From Ruminococcus sp. YE71 (GTDB taxonomy: Bacteria > Bacillota > Clostridia > Oscillospirales > Ruminococcaceae): a stretch of 64,000 bases of DNA. The translations under genes were made by a program, and so were the position numbers. The notes under the pieces are model-generated. The model was not told the origin of the DNA, ran no database searches, and was given only the letters and a program-made list of their open reading frames with translations. The DNA lies in NCBI RefSeq assembly GCF_900119155.1, contig NZ_FPIR01000005.1, positions 85,679-149,678 on the forward strand. The letters run 5' to 3'. Shown in pieces: positions 33,418-41,756 of this stretch. Position 1 is the first letter of the stretch; each line of letters starts with the position of its first letter.

Positions 33418-34653
33418 TCAGTCGGTAACTTTTTTCAGGCAGATAGTGCCGTTGTGTCCGCCGAAGCCCAGGCTGTTGGAGAGAGCTGCTCTGACCTCGC
33501 GGTCGCGTCTGCCCTCTGTGCAGTAGTCAAGGTCGCATTCGGGGTCGGGGGTGGAGTATCCTAAAGTCTGGTGGATGAAACCCTCCTTGATCTGGAGCGC
33601 TGTAGCCACAGCCTCGACCGCGCCTGCACCGCCCAGCAGGTGACCTGTCATCGACTTGGTGGAGTTGATAACGGTCTTTCTTGCAGCGTCTTCGCCGAGA
33701 GCCTTCTTGATTGCGATGGTCTCGTAAGCGTCGTTGAGGTGAGTGGAAGTGCCGTGAGCGTTGATGTAGTCGATATCCTCGGGCTTGAGTCCTGCCTCGG
33801 TGTAAGCCTGTCTGATAGCCTCAGCAGCAGCTTCACCTGTAGGCGAGGGGCTTGTCATATGGTATGCATCGCAGGTAGCGCCGTAGCCTGCGATCTCAGC
33901 GTAGATCTTGGCGCCTCTTGCCTTTGCGTGCTCATACTCTTCAAGCACGAGTACGCCGCAGCCCTCGCCGAACACGAAGCCCGAACGCTCTGCGTCGAAG
34001 GGGCGGGATGCCTTGGTGGGGTCTGCTTCCTTGGTGAGTGCCTTCATGCTGTTGAAGCCTGCGAGTGCAAAGCGGGAGATTGCGGATTCTGTACCGCCTG
34101 CAAGAGCGACATCAAGATAGCCGTCCTTGATCTTTCTGAATGCCTCGCCGACAGAGTGAGTACCCGATGCACAGGCGGAAACGGTCGCGAAATTATCGCC
34201 TCTGAAGTTTGTCTTCATGGCAACGGTGCCTGCCGCCATATTTGCGATCATCATGGGGATGTAGAAAACGCTTACCTTGTCGCTCTTCTCAAGGAAGTGG
34301 CTGTGCTCCTTCTCGGTAAGGTTAAAGCCGCCGAAGCCTGCGCCGATGATAACGCCGGCTCTGTAGGGGTCAACGTCGGAGAAATCGCTGCCTGCGTCGT
34401 CGAGAGCTTCCTTTGCCGCAACTACAGCGAACTGTGTGAAGCGGTCAAGTCTGCGGCTCTCCTTCTTGTCGATGATACCCGAGGGATCGAAGTCCTTTAC
34501 CTCGCCTGCTACCTTAACATCGAAGTCGGAAGCATCGAAACGGTCGATCTCACAGATGCCGAGTCTGCCCTCTTTCAGTCCCTCAAGGAACTCGGGCACA
34601 TTTCTGCCTATAGGGTTTACGGTGCCCAGTCCGGTTATAACTACTCGTCTCAT
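33418..34653 (-). CDS. fabF: 3-oxoacyl-ACP synthase II
   Basis: This 411-residue condensing enzyme elongates acyl-ACP with malonyl-ACP. The active Cys is in SACASGTH, the His residues in NAHGTSTHLND and NSTKSMTGHLLGGAG, and the C-terminal LGFGGHN motif is present. The start at 34653 (MRRVVITG) has AAAGGA upstream; the longer frame includes the ribosome binding site. It follows fabG by about 50 nt. Confidence 0.96.
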   Translation of the reverse strand: MRRVVITGLGTVNPIGRNVPEFLEGLKEGRLGICEIDRFDASDFDVKVAGEVKDFDPSGIIDKKESRRLDRFTQFAVVAAKEALDDAGSDFSDVDPYRAGVIIGAGFGGFNLTEKEHSHFLEKSDKVSVFYIPMMIANMAAGTVAMKTNFRGDNFATVSACASGTHSVGEAFRKIKDGYLDVALAGGTESAISRFALAGFNSMKALTKEADPTKASRPFDAERSGFVFGEGCGVLVLEEYEHAKARGAKIYAEIAGYGATCDAYHMTSPSPTGEAAAEAIRQAYTEAGLKPEDIDYINAHGTSTHLNDAYETIAIKKALGEDAARKTVINSTKSMTGHLLGGAGAVEAVATALQIKEGFIHQTLGYSTPDPECDLDYCTEGRRDREVRAALSNSLGFGGHNGTICLKKVTD

Positions 34654-34704
34654 AGATTTTCCTTTCATTACTATATCAAATATATTTCCGCTGATCCTAT
34701 CCGT

Positions 34705-35439
34705 TCACATTGAAAGTCCGCCCGAGATCTCGATGACCTGACCTGTAACGTAGCTTGCGTCCTTGGAAGCAAGGAAGCTGACTACGCCCGAGATCTCCTC
34801 AACAGTACCGTAGCGGCGCATGGAGATCATCTGAAGGATCTTTTCCTTCTGAGCGTCGGTGAGCTTGTCGGTCATAGGGGTCTTGATGAATCCGGGAGCT
34901 ACCGCGTTGCAGGTGATGCCGCGGGAACCGAGTTCCTTGGCAACGGTCTTTGTCATGCCGATGATAGCCGCCTTGGAAGCCGAGTAGTTGAACTGACCCG
35001 CGTTTCCGTGGAGACCTGCCACACTGGACAGGTTGATTATCTTGCCCGAGCGCTGTTTCATCATAACAGAGCCGACGTGCTTTGTCATATTGAACACGCT
35101 CTTCTGGTTGACTGCGATGACCAGGTCGAAGTTCTCCTCGCTCATGCGTGCAAGCAGACCGTCACGGGTGATGCCTGCGTTGTTGACGAGAACGTCGATA
35201 GTGCCGAACTTTGCCTTTATTTCCTTTACCATCTGCTCGCACTGGTCATAGTTGGACACGTCCGCGATGAACTTGTCGCACATAACGCCCTGAGCGGTTA
35301 TCTGCTCGATTATGTCGTTATCCTCGAACATCGCTTCGCTGATATCGTTGAGCGCTATATCATAGCCGTCCTTAGCAAGTCTCAGCGCGATAGCCGCACC
35401 GATACCTCTTGCTGAACCTGTTATTAAAGCTGTTGCCAT
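34705..35439 (-). CDS. fabG: 3-oxoacyl-ACP reductase
   Basis: This 244-residue short-chain dehydrogenase has the NADPH loop TGSARGIGAAIA (about residues 7-18), NNAGITRDG and the Ser-Tyr-Lys triad (INLSSVAG, YSASK). It reduces 3-oxoacyl-ACP. The start has GGAGGTAGAG upstream. It is preceded by the small zinc-ribbon gene, 30 nt away. Confidence 0.96.
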   Translation of the reverse strand: MATALITGSARGIGAAIALRLAKDGYDIALNDISEAMFEDNDIIEQITAQGVMCDKFIADVSNYDQCEQMVKEIKAKFGTIDVLVNNAGITRDGLLARMSEENFDLVIAVNQKSVFNMTKHVGSVMMKQRSGKIINLSSVAGLHGNAGQFNYSASKAAIIGMTKTVAKELGSRGITCNAVAPGFIKTPMTDKLTDAQKEKILQMISMRRYGTVEEISGVVSFLASKDASYVTGQVIEISGGLSM

Positions 35440-35469
35440 TTTATCTCTACCTCCGTGTTAGTGGTAATT

Positions 35470-35802
35470 CTATCTCAAACCGATAGGTTCGTCTGAATCT
35501 TTTATGTCAAGCTCGGCGAATATCTTTTTGCAGTTTACGCAGTAGCCTGCGGGTATCGGGCACTGATCGTAATGTTTAAAATAAGTTTTCGCATCAAAAC
35601 CAAGTGTTAACTGTGTAAATGGTTTTTCAAGCATTTTCTCCACCTTATCTTCGTTGTACCAGCCTGCAAAACCTGGATTTAAAAAGCCGCCGCCCCCATG
35701 ATATACGTTAGCCCGTCCCCTTGCCAACTCACCGCCGCAGACAGGGCATTTGCCGAAACTTAACTGCTCATGGTACTCCTTTTTGCCGAAAATGCCGCTC
35801 AT
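35470..35802 (-). CDS. Zinc-ribbon protein of unknown function within the fatty acid operon
   Basis: This 110-residue protein overlaps the fabK stop by 4 nt (ATGA), so it is coupled to fabK. It has two Cys pairs, CPVCGG (residues 19-24) and YCVNCKK near residue 88, which can bind one zinc, and a Gly/Asn-rich middle with aromatic residues. There is no membrane segment. I do not recognise a named family. Its position between fabK and fabG suggests a link to lipid synthesis or simply operon hitch-hiking; no function is assigned. Confidence 0.8.
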   Translation of the reverse strand: MSGIFGKKEYHEQLSFGKCPVCGGELARGRANVYHGGGGFLNPGFAGWYNEDKVEKMLEKPFTQLTLGFDAKTYFKHYDQCPIPAGYCVNCKKIFAELDIKDSDEPIGLR

Positions 35803-36734
35803 TTATTAAGCAGAGCTTCCGCCTGCGCGAACATTTCTTCTATAATATCCTTGCAGGGCTTGACATCGGTTATCATGCCTGCGATAGCGCCGCAGAGGAA
35901 GGAACCCTCTTCGAGATTGCCGTCCTGAACTGCCTTTCTCAGCGAACCGAGGGTCAGCTCCTCGAACTCGTCGGGAGTGATGCTTCCGTTAGTCTCGCCG
36001 CTCGCCAGCTTCTTCGAGAACTTGGTGCGGACGTTTCTGCACGGATGACCCGTGTATCTGCCCGTAACGATGGAGTCGGTATCCTTAGCCTTAACGACCA
36101 GCTCCTTGTAGGTCGGGTGGATTACGCACTCCTCGGAAGCGAGGAAGCGTGTGCCGACCTGAACGCCCTCGGCGCCCAGCATGAAGGATGCAGCGATACC
36201 TCTGCCGTCGGCGATTCCGCCTGCCGCCAGAACGGGTATCTCAAGTGCGTCTACGACCTGCGGAACGAGGCACATGGTGGTGTTCTCACCGATGTGACCG
36301 CCCGACTCGGTGCCCTCTGCGATGACCGCGTCAGCACCGCTGCGCTCCATTCGCTTTGCGAGAGCAACGCTCGGAACGACGGGGACTACTTTAACGCCTG
36401 CGTCCTTCCATGCAGCCATGAACTTTCCGGGGTTGCCTGCGCCTGTGGTGACTACAGCCACGCCCTCATCGATAACGAGCTGTGCAAGGTCATCGGCGTT
36501 CGGGGACATCAGCATGATGTTCACGCCGAAGGGCTTGTCGGTAAGGGATTTTGCGGCTCTTATCTGGTCGCGGAGGTAATCGATGGGGGCGCTGCCGCCT
36601 GCGATTATTCCCAGTCCGCCCGCGTTGGAAACTGCCGCCGCCAGCTTAGACTCGGCTATCCACGCCATGCCGCCCTGAAATATCGGGTACTTGATACCGA
36701 GAAGGTCGGTTATCCTTGTTTTTGTAGTGGTCAT
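35799..36734 (-). CDS. fabK: Enoyl-ACP reductase II (FMN-dependent)
   Basis: This 311-residue NMO/FabK-type flavoprotein reduces enoyl-ACP, the last step of the elongation cycle. Motifs are PIFQGGMAWIAESKLAAAVS at the start, AGGIADGRGIAASFMLGAEG and GVQVGTRFLASEE for FMN binding. The start at 36734 (MTTTKTRI) has AAGGAG 8 nt upstream. FabK replaces FabI in this lineage and is triclosan-resistant by family knowledge. It lies 28 nt after fabH. Confidence 0.94.
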   Translation of the reverse strand: MTTTKTRITDLLGIKYPIFQGGMAWIAESKLAAAVSNAGGLGIIAGGSAPIDYLRDQIRAAKSLTDKPFGVNIMLMSPNADDLAQLVIDEGVAVVTTGAGNPGKFMAAWKDAGVKVVPVVPSVALAKRMERSGADAVIAEGTESGGHIGENTTMCLVPQVVDALEIPVLAAGGIADGRGIAASFMLGAEGVQVGTRFLASEECVIHPTYKELVVKAKDTDSIVTGRYTGHPCRNVRTKFSKKLASGETNGSITPDEFEELTLGSLRKAVQDGNLEEGSFLCGAIAGMITDVKPCKDIIEEMFAQAEALLNK

Positions 36735-36762
36735 TCTGCACACTCCTTTTTTCTCATTTATA

Positions 36763-37764
36763 TCAGTATTCGAGTATCGTTGCGCCGTAAGTAAGTCCGC
36801 CGCCGAAGCCTACGAAGCAAACCTTGTCGCCGCGCCTAATGCGTCCAGAAGCAACGCCGTCAACGAAAGCGTTGGGGATGGATGCGGAGGAGGTGTTGCC
36901 GTAGTCGGCGATGTTGAGCACCATCTTGTCCATCGAAACGTGGAGTTTCTTCGCCGCAGTCTCGATAATGCGGACGTTTGCCTGATGGGGGATGATGGCG
37001 TCAAGCTCGGAGGGGTCAAGTTCTGCCTTTTCGCAGGCCTTTGCAACTGCGGTCGGCAGAGCGTTGGTCGCGAACTTGTATACTTCCTTGCCGTCCTGAA
37101 GCAGGTAGTGCTTGTGGGGCTCGGGCATATTCATATCGAACTCCGTCTCGTTCTGACGGAAGGGGTTAATCGTGTGGAGAGCACGCGATGCGAGGGAGTG
37201 TGCACCGTTTCCGTCTGCCGCAAGGAAGCTGGAGAACAGCACGTCGTCAGCCTTTTCGAGAACGACAGCCGCCGCCGCGTCGCCGAAGAGGATGCAGGTG
37301 GAACGGTCTTCATAGTCCACAAATTTGGACAGTTCCTCAGCCGCTACGACGAGCACGTACTTTATGTCGCCGCAGGCGAGGTATCTTTTTGCCATATCGA
37401 CCGCGTAAACGAAGCCCGAGCAGGCACAGTTCAGGTCGATGGCAGGACAGCCGCTCACGCCCAGCTCGCGCTGTATAAGGCAGGCGGTGGAGGGAGTGAA
37501 GTAGTCGGGAGTGCAGGTGGTGGCGAGTATCAGACCGATCTCGTCAGCGCCAATGCCCGCGTCCTCGACAGCCGCCTTTGCAGCCATCGCGCCGAGGTAA
37601 TAAGTAGGTTCGCCGTTGGATATGTGGCGTGTCTTGATGCCCGTGCGCTGGGTAATCCACTCATCATTGGTGTCAACTATCTTCGCGAAGTCATCATTCG
37701 TTGCAACCAGGTCGGGAACGAAGCGGCCTGCGCCCTTAATGCGTACACCTGTGGTCTTTATCAT
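36763..37764 (-). CDS. fabH: 3-oxoacyl-ACP synthase III
   Basis: This 333-residue enzyme starts fatty acid synthesis by condensing acetyl- or branched acyl-CoA with malonyl-ACP. The triad is Cys115 in NCACSGF, His in PHQANVRI and Asn in GNTSSASIP. The start at 37764 has AAAGGAAAG upstream; the frame to 37869 has no support. It is the first gene of the eleven-gene minus-strand operon. Confidence 0.96.
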   Translation of the reverse strand: MIKTTGVRIKGAGRFVPDLVATNDDFAKIVDTNDEWITQRTGIKTRHISNGEPTYYLGAMAAKAAVEDAGIGADEIGLILATTCTPDYFTPSTACLIQRELGVSGCPAIDLNCACSGFVYAVDMAKRYLACGDIKYVLVVAAEELSKFVDYEDRSTCILFGDAAAAVVLEKADDVLFSSFLAADGNGAHSLASRALHTINPFRQNETEFDMNMPEPHKHYLLQDGKEVYKFATNALPTAVAKACEKAELDPSELDAIIPHQANVRIIETAAKKLHVSMDKMVLNIADYGNTSSASIPNAFVDGVASGRIRRGDKVCFVGFGGGLTYGATILEY

Positions 37765-37819
37765 AACATCTTTCCTTTCGCAGTCTGTTGGTCTATGAAA
37801 AAAAATTTCTGCTGCTGTA

Positions 37820-37848
37820 TTGAAATAGGCGCGTGATTGTGGTATAAT
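37820..37848 (+). promoter_or_regulatory. Promoter for fabD with a long leader
   Basis: TTGAAA (37820-37825) and TATAAT (37843-37848) are 17 bp apart. Transcription would start near 37855, giving a leader of about 200 nt before fabD. Confidence 0.6.
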
Positions 37849-37920
37849 AATAAAGTAGGCACACTTCACGCACCTTATTTATTATATACCTTGTTTGTTG
37901 CAAAATATAAAGAATAAAGT

Positions 37921-37934
37921 TTCACGTTTGTGAA
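37921..37934. promoter_or_regulatory. Palindrome TTCAC-N4-GTGAA in the fabH/fabD divergent gap
   Basis: A perfect 5-bp-arm dyad lies midway between fabH and fabD. It is a candidate operator for a lipid regulator, though it does not match the FapR or FabT sites I know. Confidence 0.35.
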
Positions 37935-38062
37935 CGGGTATCATTTTCTAAAGATTGTCCAAAAAAATCGGTGTTTTGTGAAAGAGTTTACAATAATCAC
38001 ATAATTAACAGTGTTAGGTATCTGCAAATAACGCAGTTCCGCGCTGAAAAGGAGAGTAAGAT

Positions 38063-38992
38063 ATGGGAAAAACAGTATTTCTTTTTTCGGGTCAGGGCTC
38101 GCAGTACGCAGGCATGGCGAAGGAATTTTATGACAATTTTGACAGCGCAAAGAAGGTCTTCGAGACCGCCGACGCAGCCCTCGGATACAAGCTTGAGGAC
38201 ATCGTGTTCGCGGAGGATCCTGCCGAGCTGAACAAGACCGTTCACTCGCAGCCTGCCATCATGGCGTGCTCGCTGTGCGCTTTCGAGGCTCTGCGTGAAA
38301 AGGGCGTTGAGTTTGACGGCGTTGCGGGTCATTCGCTGGGCGAATATGCGGCTATGGCTGCGAGCGGTATGCTCTCGTATGAAGACGCTTTCAAGCTAAT
38401 CAAGATCCGTGCCGAGGCTATGCAGAAGGCTGCCGAAAGCAGCGAGGGCGTTATGTACGCCATCATCGGACCCGAGCCTTCCGAGATCGAGGCGGCGTGT
38501 GAACAAACCGAGGGTTATGTTGTGCCTGTGAATTACAACTCCCCTGTTCAGACCGTCATCGCTGGTGAGGCTTCTGCCGCCGACGCAGCTGCCGAGCTCA
38601 TCAAGTCCACAAGCAAGGCTAAGCGCGTGAAGGCAGTCAAGCTGAACGTTGCATCCGCGTTCCACAGCGAAATAATGCGTCCTGCGGCGGATGAGTTCCT
38701 TGCAAAGACCGAGGGATTCACATTCGCACAGCCGAAGGTCAGCTTCTTCTCGAACGTTACGGGCGGAGAACTGTCTGATTTTTCGGACATGAGAAATATG
38801 CTTGCAAAACACATCGTTTCGCCCGTGAAGTTCACATCCGAACTTTCGGAGATGCAGTCGCAGGGCTATGACAAGTTCATCGAGTGCGGCCCCGGCAAGG
38901 TGCTGACAGGACTTGTGAAGAAAACTCTCGACGGCGCGACTGCGCTCAACGTCGAGAACATCGAAACGCTTGAAAAAGCTTTAGAGGGCTGA
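38063..38992 (+). CDS. fabD: Malonyl-CoA:ACP transacylase
   Basis: This 309-residue enzyme loads malonate on ACP. Motifs are FSGQGSQYAGM (residues 8-18), the nucleophile S91 in GHSLGEYAA, and the His in SAFHSEIM. AAAAGGAGAG precedes the ATG. In related Clostridia fabD lies within the fab operon; here it is divergent from fabH and has its own promoter. Confidence 0.96.
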   Translation: MGKTVFLFSGQGSQYAGMAKEFYDNFDSAKKVFETADAALGYKLEDIVFAEDPAELNKTVHSQPAIMACSLCAFEALREKGVEFDGVAGHSLGEYAAMAASGMLSYEDAFKLIKIRAEAMQKAAESSEGVMYAIIGPEPSEIEAACEQTEGYVVPVNYNSPVQTVIAGEASAADAAAELIKSTSKAKRVKAVKLNVASAFHSEIMRPAADEFLAKTEGFTFAQPKVSFFSNVTGGELSDFSDMRNMLAKHIVSPVKFTSELSEMQSQGYDKFIECGPGKVLTGLVKKTLDGATALNVENIETLEKALEG

Positions 38993-39013
38993 ACACGTTC
39001 AGCGAGGTGTGTT

Positions 39014-39403
39014 ATGAACAGTGAAACAGTTCAACAGGAGTGGCGTTGGTGTCTTGTTGGGAACATCGCAGAGGAACATGAGTACGGCGAGGAACACATC
39101 ATCTTGAAGGGCAACAAGCAGTTTCGCCCTTGGGCAAAAGTCTTTATCAATTTGGTATACGGCGGAATGGCTCACGAGGATATTGTCGTTATCGGGCTGC
39201 CCCGACACTGTTCAAAATATATCGAGGTCGTGATCAGAAGAAAATGCGTGTGCAATTTCAGAGTTCAAAAGGTGTTCAAGCCTGCGGTTTTAAATAAAAT
39301 GAAGGCATCAAAGTTTGAATGGTGGGACAGCACCGACGAAGCGCACGACGAGATAGCGGGTTATCTCGATTGGCTCAACAAGTCTGCCGAAAATAAAAAA
39401 TAA
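39014..39403 (+). CDS. Orphan protein of unknown function
   Basis: This 129-residue soluble protein starts 21 nt after fabD with GAGGTG upstream. It contains WCLVGNIAEEHEYGEEH near the start and KVFINLVYGGMAHEDIVVIG, a pattern I recall from uncharacterised bacterial proteins that often sit as orphans. It has many Trp, Lys and Glu residues and no membrane segment. It may share the fabD transcript. No function is proposed. Confidence 0.75.
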   Translation: MNSETVQQEWRWCLVGNIAEEHEYGEEHIILKGNKQFRPWAKVFINLVYGGMAHEDIVVIGLPRHCSKYIEVVIRRKCVCNFRVQKVFKPAVLNKMKASKFEWWDSTDEAHDEIAGYLDWLNKSAENKK

Positions 39404-39526
39404 AAACAAAAATATCAATAAAGAAGCAGCTGTGCGTACTTTGGCGGCGGCTTTCACCTCGCTCATTATTTTTATATTCCTCAAAACAGAAGGATTCAAA
39501 ATTTTACATAAACGGAGGGAACAGTA

Positions 39527-40003
39527 ATGAAACGTCAGGACTACATTTCCTGGGACGAATACTTCATGGGCATCGCGCTGCTTTCGGCGCAGAGGAGCAA
39601 GGACTCGAACACGCAGGTGGGCGCCTGCATCGTGTCGCAGGACAACAAGATACTCTCGGTGGGCTACAACGGTATGCCGACGGGATGCGACGACGACAGG
39701 ATGCCATGGAGCCGCGAAGGCAGCAAGCTCGAAACCAAATACCCCTTCGTCTGCCACGCGGAACTCAACGCGATACTCAACCGCGAGGGTTCGCTGAAGG
39801 GCGGCAGGCTGTACGTCACGCTGTTCCCCTGCAACGAGTGTGCGAAGGCGATAATCCAGAGCGGCATCAGGGAGATCGTCTATATGTCCGACAAGTACGC
39901 CGACTCGGAGGAGACTCAGGCGTCGAAGCTGATGCTCGGCATGGTCGGAGTGAAATGCAGGCAGTACGAAAGTGCGGGCAGGGACATCACACTTGAGTTA
40001 TAA
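39527..40003 (+). CDS. Deoxycytidylate (dCMP) deaminase family protein
   Basis: This 158-residue zinc deaminase has the motifs CHAELNAIL (His-Ala-Glu) and PCNECAK (Pro-Cys-x-x-Cys). It belongs to the dCMP deaminase/ComEB family, which supplies dUMP for dTMP synthesis. GGAGGG precedes the ATG. It is a single gene ended by a strong hairpin. Confidence 0.9.
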   Translation: MKRQDYISWDEYFMGIALLSAQRSKDSNTQVGACIVSQDNKILSVGYNGMPTGCDDDRMPWSREGSKLETKYPFVCHAELNAILNREGSLKGGRLYVTLFPCNECAKAIIQSGIREIVYMSDKYADSEETQASKLMLGMVGVKCRQYESAGRDITLEL

Positions 40004-40010
40004 ACGAACG

Positions 40011-40046
40011 AAAGACCTTCGCTTACGGGCGAAGGTCTTTTTTAAT
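40011..40046. terminator. Terminator of the deaminase gene
   Basis: A perfect 12-bp stem (40011-40022 with 40029-40040) and a 6-nt loop, followed by Ts on the plus strand. Confidence 0.88.
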
Positions 40047-40053
40047 GAAACAG

Positions 40054-40078
40054 AAAAGGTCTCTCATCACGAGAGACC
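40054..40078 (-). terminator. Terminator of the chemoreceptor-pfkA operon
   Basis: A perfect 8-bp stem (40058-40065 with 40071-40078) with four Ts on the minus strand, 25 nt after the stop of the last operon gene. Confidence 0.8.
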
Positions 40079-40103
40079 GATATGATCTTTTGCGTCCCGA
40101 AGA

Positions 40104-40889
40104 TCACTTGCTGCTGTCCGACGAAGAAGAGTCGTCCATCTTGATTTTCTTTACGACCTCGGCGAGTTTCTCTGCGGCTTCCTTGCCTTTGTAGGTCTTG
40201 CCGTCTATCGTCACCTGATGCAGCGACGTGTCGCCCGAGCTGAAACCGTCATAGGTGAATGTGAACACCGCCTCGAAATCCTTCTCCTTGCAGGATGCTG
40301 TGACCATTACGTTCACGCCGTCCTTTTTCATGCTCCACTCCATCTTACCTTTATCGGGCTCGGTCTTGGCGTATTTTTTGAACGTGTCGAGGACGGTCTT
40401 ATCGGCATTTGTACCGTCGAGTCCTGCCGAGACCGCCGAGATCTCAGACCAGGTCTGGTACTTCACATATTCGGTGTAGCTGCTGTCCTTCATCGTGTAG
40501 TATCTGGTGAAGCCGTTGGCGAAAAGCGCGTAGGCGAACACCATCACGAACACGATGGGCGCTGAGGAACGCTGTCCGATCACCGCGTAGCGCTTGTAGA
40601 TGTAGACAGGCGGTATCAGCGCAAGGAACGGACTGATGCGGCTCATGTCGTAGCCCTTGCTCTCCATGTAGCGTCTGTCCATCAGCAGTGAGAACACCCA
40701 CATCGCTACCGAGCAGACCCACATCAGCACGCCCAGTGCGAAATTATTCGCGTAGGACTGCACGTAGATCGCAAGAAGCGGCATGATCGCCGTGTACCAG
40801 ACTCTGCCGTTGTTCAGTTTTTCTGCCCTGTTATCGGCAGGGGGTGCCGTCATAGAGGGCGGCGCTCCGTAGGGGATGAATTGCTCCAA
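40104..40889 (-). CDS. Membrane protein with extracytoplasmic C-terminal domain, unknown function
   Basis: This 261-residue protein has a polar Pro-rich start, four hydrophobic segments between about residues 32 and 130, and a C-terminal domain of about 130 residues with a lipoprotein-like Ser/Asp tail (DDSSSSDSSK). The order of segments resembles DUF4234-like proteins but I cannot assign it. It lies 14 nt after the previous gene and ends the chemoreceptor-pfkA operon. Confidence 0.75.
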   Translation of the reverse strand: MEQFIPYGAPPSMTAPPADNRAEKLNNGRVWYTAIMPLLAIYVQSYANNFALGVLMWVCSVAMWVFSLLMDRRYMESKGYDMSRISPFLALIPPVYIYKRYAVIGQRSSAPIVFVMVFAYALFANGFTRYYTMKDSSYTEYVKYQTWSEISAVSAGLDGTNADKTVLDTFKKYAKTEPDKGKMEWSMKKDGVNVMVTASCKEKDFEAVFTFTYDGFSSGDTSLHQVTIDGKTYKGKEAAEKLAEVVKKIKMDDSSSSDSSK

Positions 40890-40903
40890 ACTTTATGCTC
40901 CTT

Positions 40904-41755
40904 TCAACGGTCTGTGAAGCCTGTGCGCAGCACGCTCAGGATGGTCGAGCATGGCACGGCTATTATCTCCGCCGCCTTATACAGCAGCGCGAGCTCTGAC
41001 AGATTCCGTTCAGCCTCCGTCGTCTCAAAGTTGAACACGTTCATCCTTGTTTCGGGGGGCATATTTTTTACGATATACTTTATCTCGGTGCGCAGTTCGC
41101 TCACCAGCTTGCCTGCTTCCGCTGCGCCGCCGAAGGCTTCGACATCGGCGCACAGGTCTTTCAGGCTCCTGTAAAAGCAGTATGGATGTGCCGCGATATG
41201 CACCGCAGCGTGAGACATATACTCCAGTCCGTGCCTGTTTTTACGCGCTCCGAGGTCGGTGAAGAACAGCTTCGCGCATTCAAAGACCTTGCCGTAAAGC
41301 GCTTCCCTGCCCGTCATTTCCGTGAGCAGCCACGCCCTTATCTGCTTCGATTTCCCGATAGGGTCGGAGGTCATATCGCCTGCCGCGAGGACGCTGCTGA
41401 ACAGACCCGATACTCTTGTGACGATCTCTGGGTCTGCGCAGCCGAATGCCACAAGGCGTGGCATCCACGAAAGCTGTAACTTCATCTTTCGGGTCAGCTC
41501 CAGAACGTAGGATTCGCCCAGCACGTCGGTGTTCAGGAAGAGAACATCGGGACGGTTGCTGCGGAAATACGATACTATATCGTCATCGGGCGACAGGCTT
41601 TCCACTCTGAAAAACCTGTCGCCTTCCAGCTGACCTGCTGCAAAATCCGCTCTGAACGAGATGTCCCGAATCACGGCAACGCTGCACAGCACCCTGAATG
41701 AATCATCGGCGGAAGTGAGCCTTGCCGCATAGGTATCACGCGAATAAAACGGCAT
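40904..41755 (-). CDS. Receiver-like / Spo0A-C-like protein (weak assignment)
   Basis: This 283-residue protein starts one nucleotide after the pfkA stop, with CGGAG inside pfkA, so it is coupled. The first 125 residues look like a degenerate receiver (RPDVLFLNTDVLGESYVLEL aligns with the usual phospho-site strand but has Asn-Thr-Asp). The C-terminal part (HGLEYMSHAAVHIAAHPY ... LRTEIKYIV) has a faint resemblance to the Spo0A DNA-binding domain (GxxYLxxAI ... RxAIxxxW). This may be an unusual regulator. A helical protein with no DNA-binding role is equally possible. Confidence 0.45.
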   Translation of the reverse strand: MPFYSRDTYAARLTSADDSFRVLCSVAVIRDISFRADFAAGQLEGDRFFRVESLSPDDDIVSYFRSNRPDVLFLNTDVLGESYVLELTRKMKLQLSWMPRLVAFGCADPEIVTRVSGLFSSVLAAGDMTSDPIGKSKQIRAWLLTEMTGREALYGKVFECAKLFFTDLGARKNRHGLEYMSHAAVHIAAHPYCFYRSLKDLCADVEAFGGAAEAGKLVSELRTEIKYIVKNMPPETRMNVFNFETTEAERNLSELALLYKAAEIIAVPCSTILSVLRTGFTDR

Positions 41756-41756
41756 A

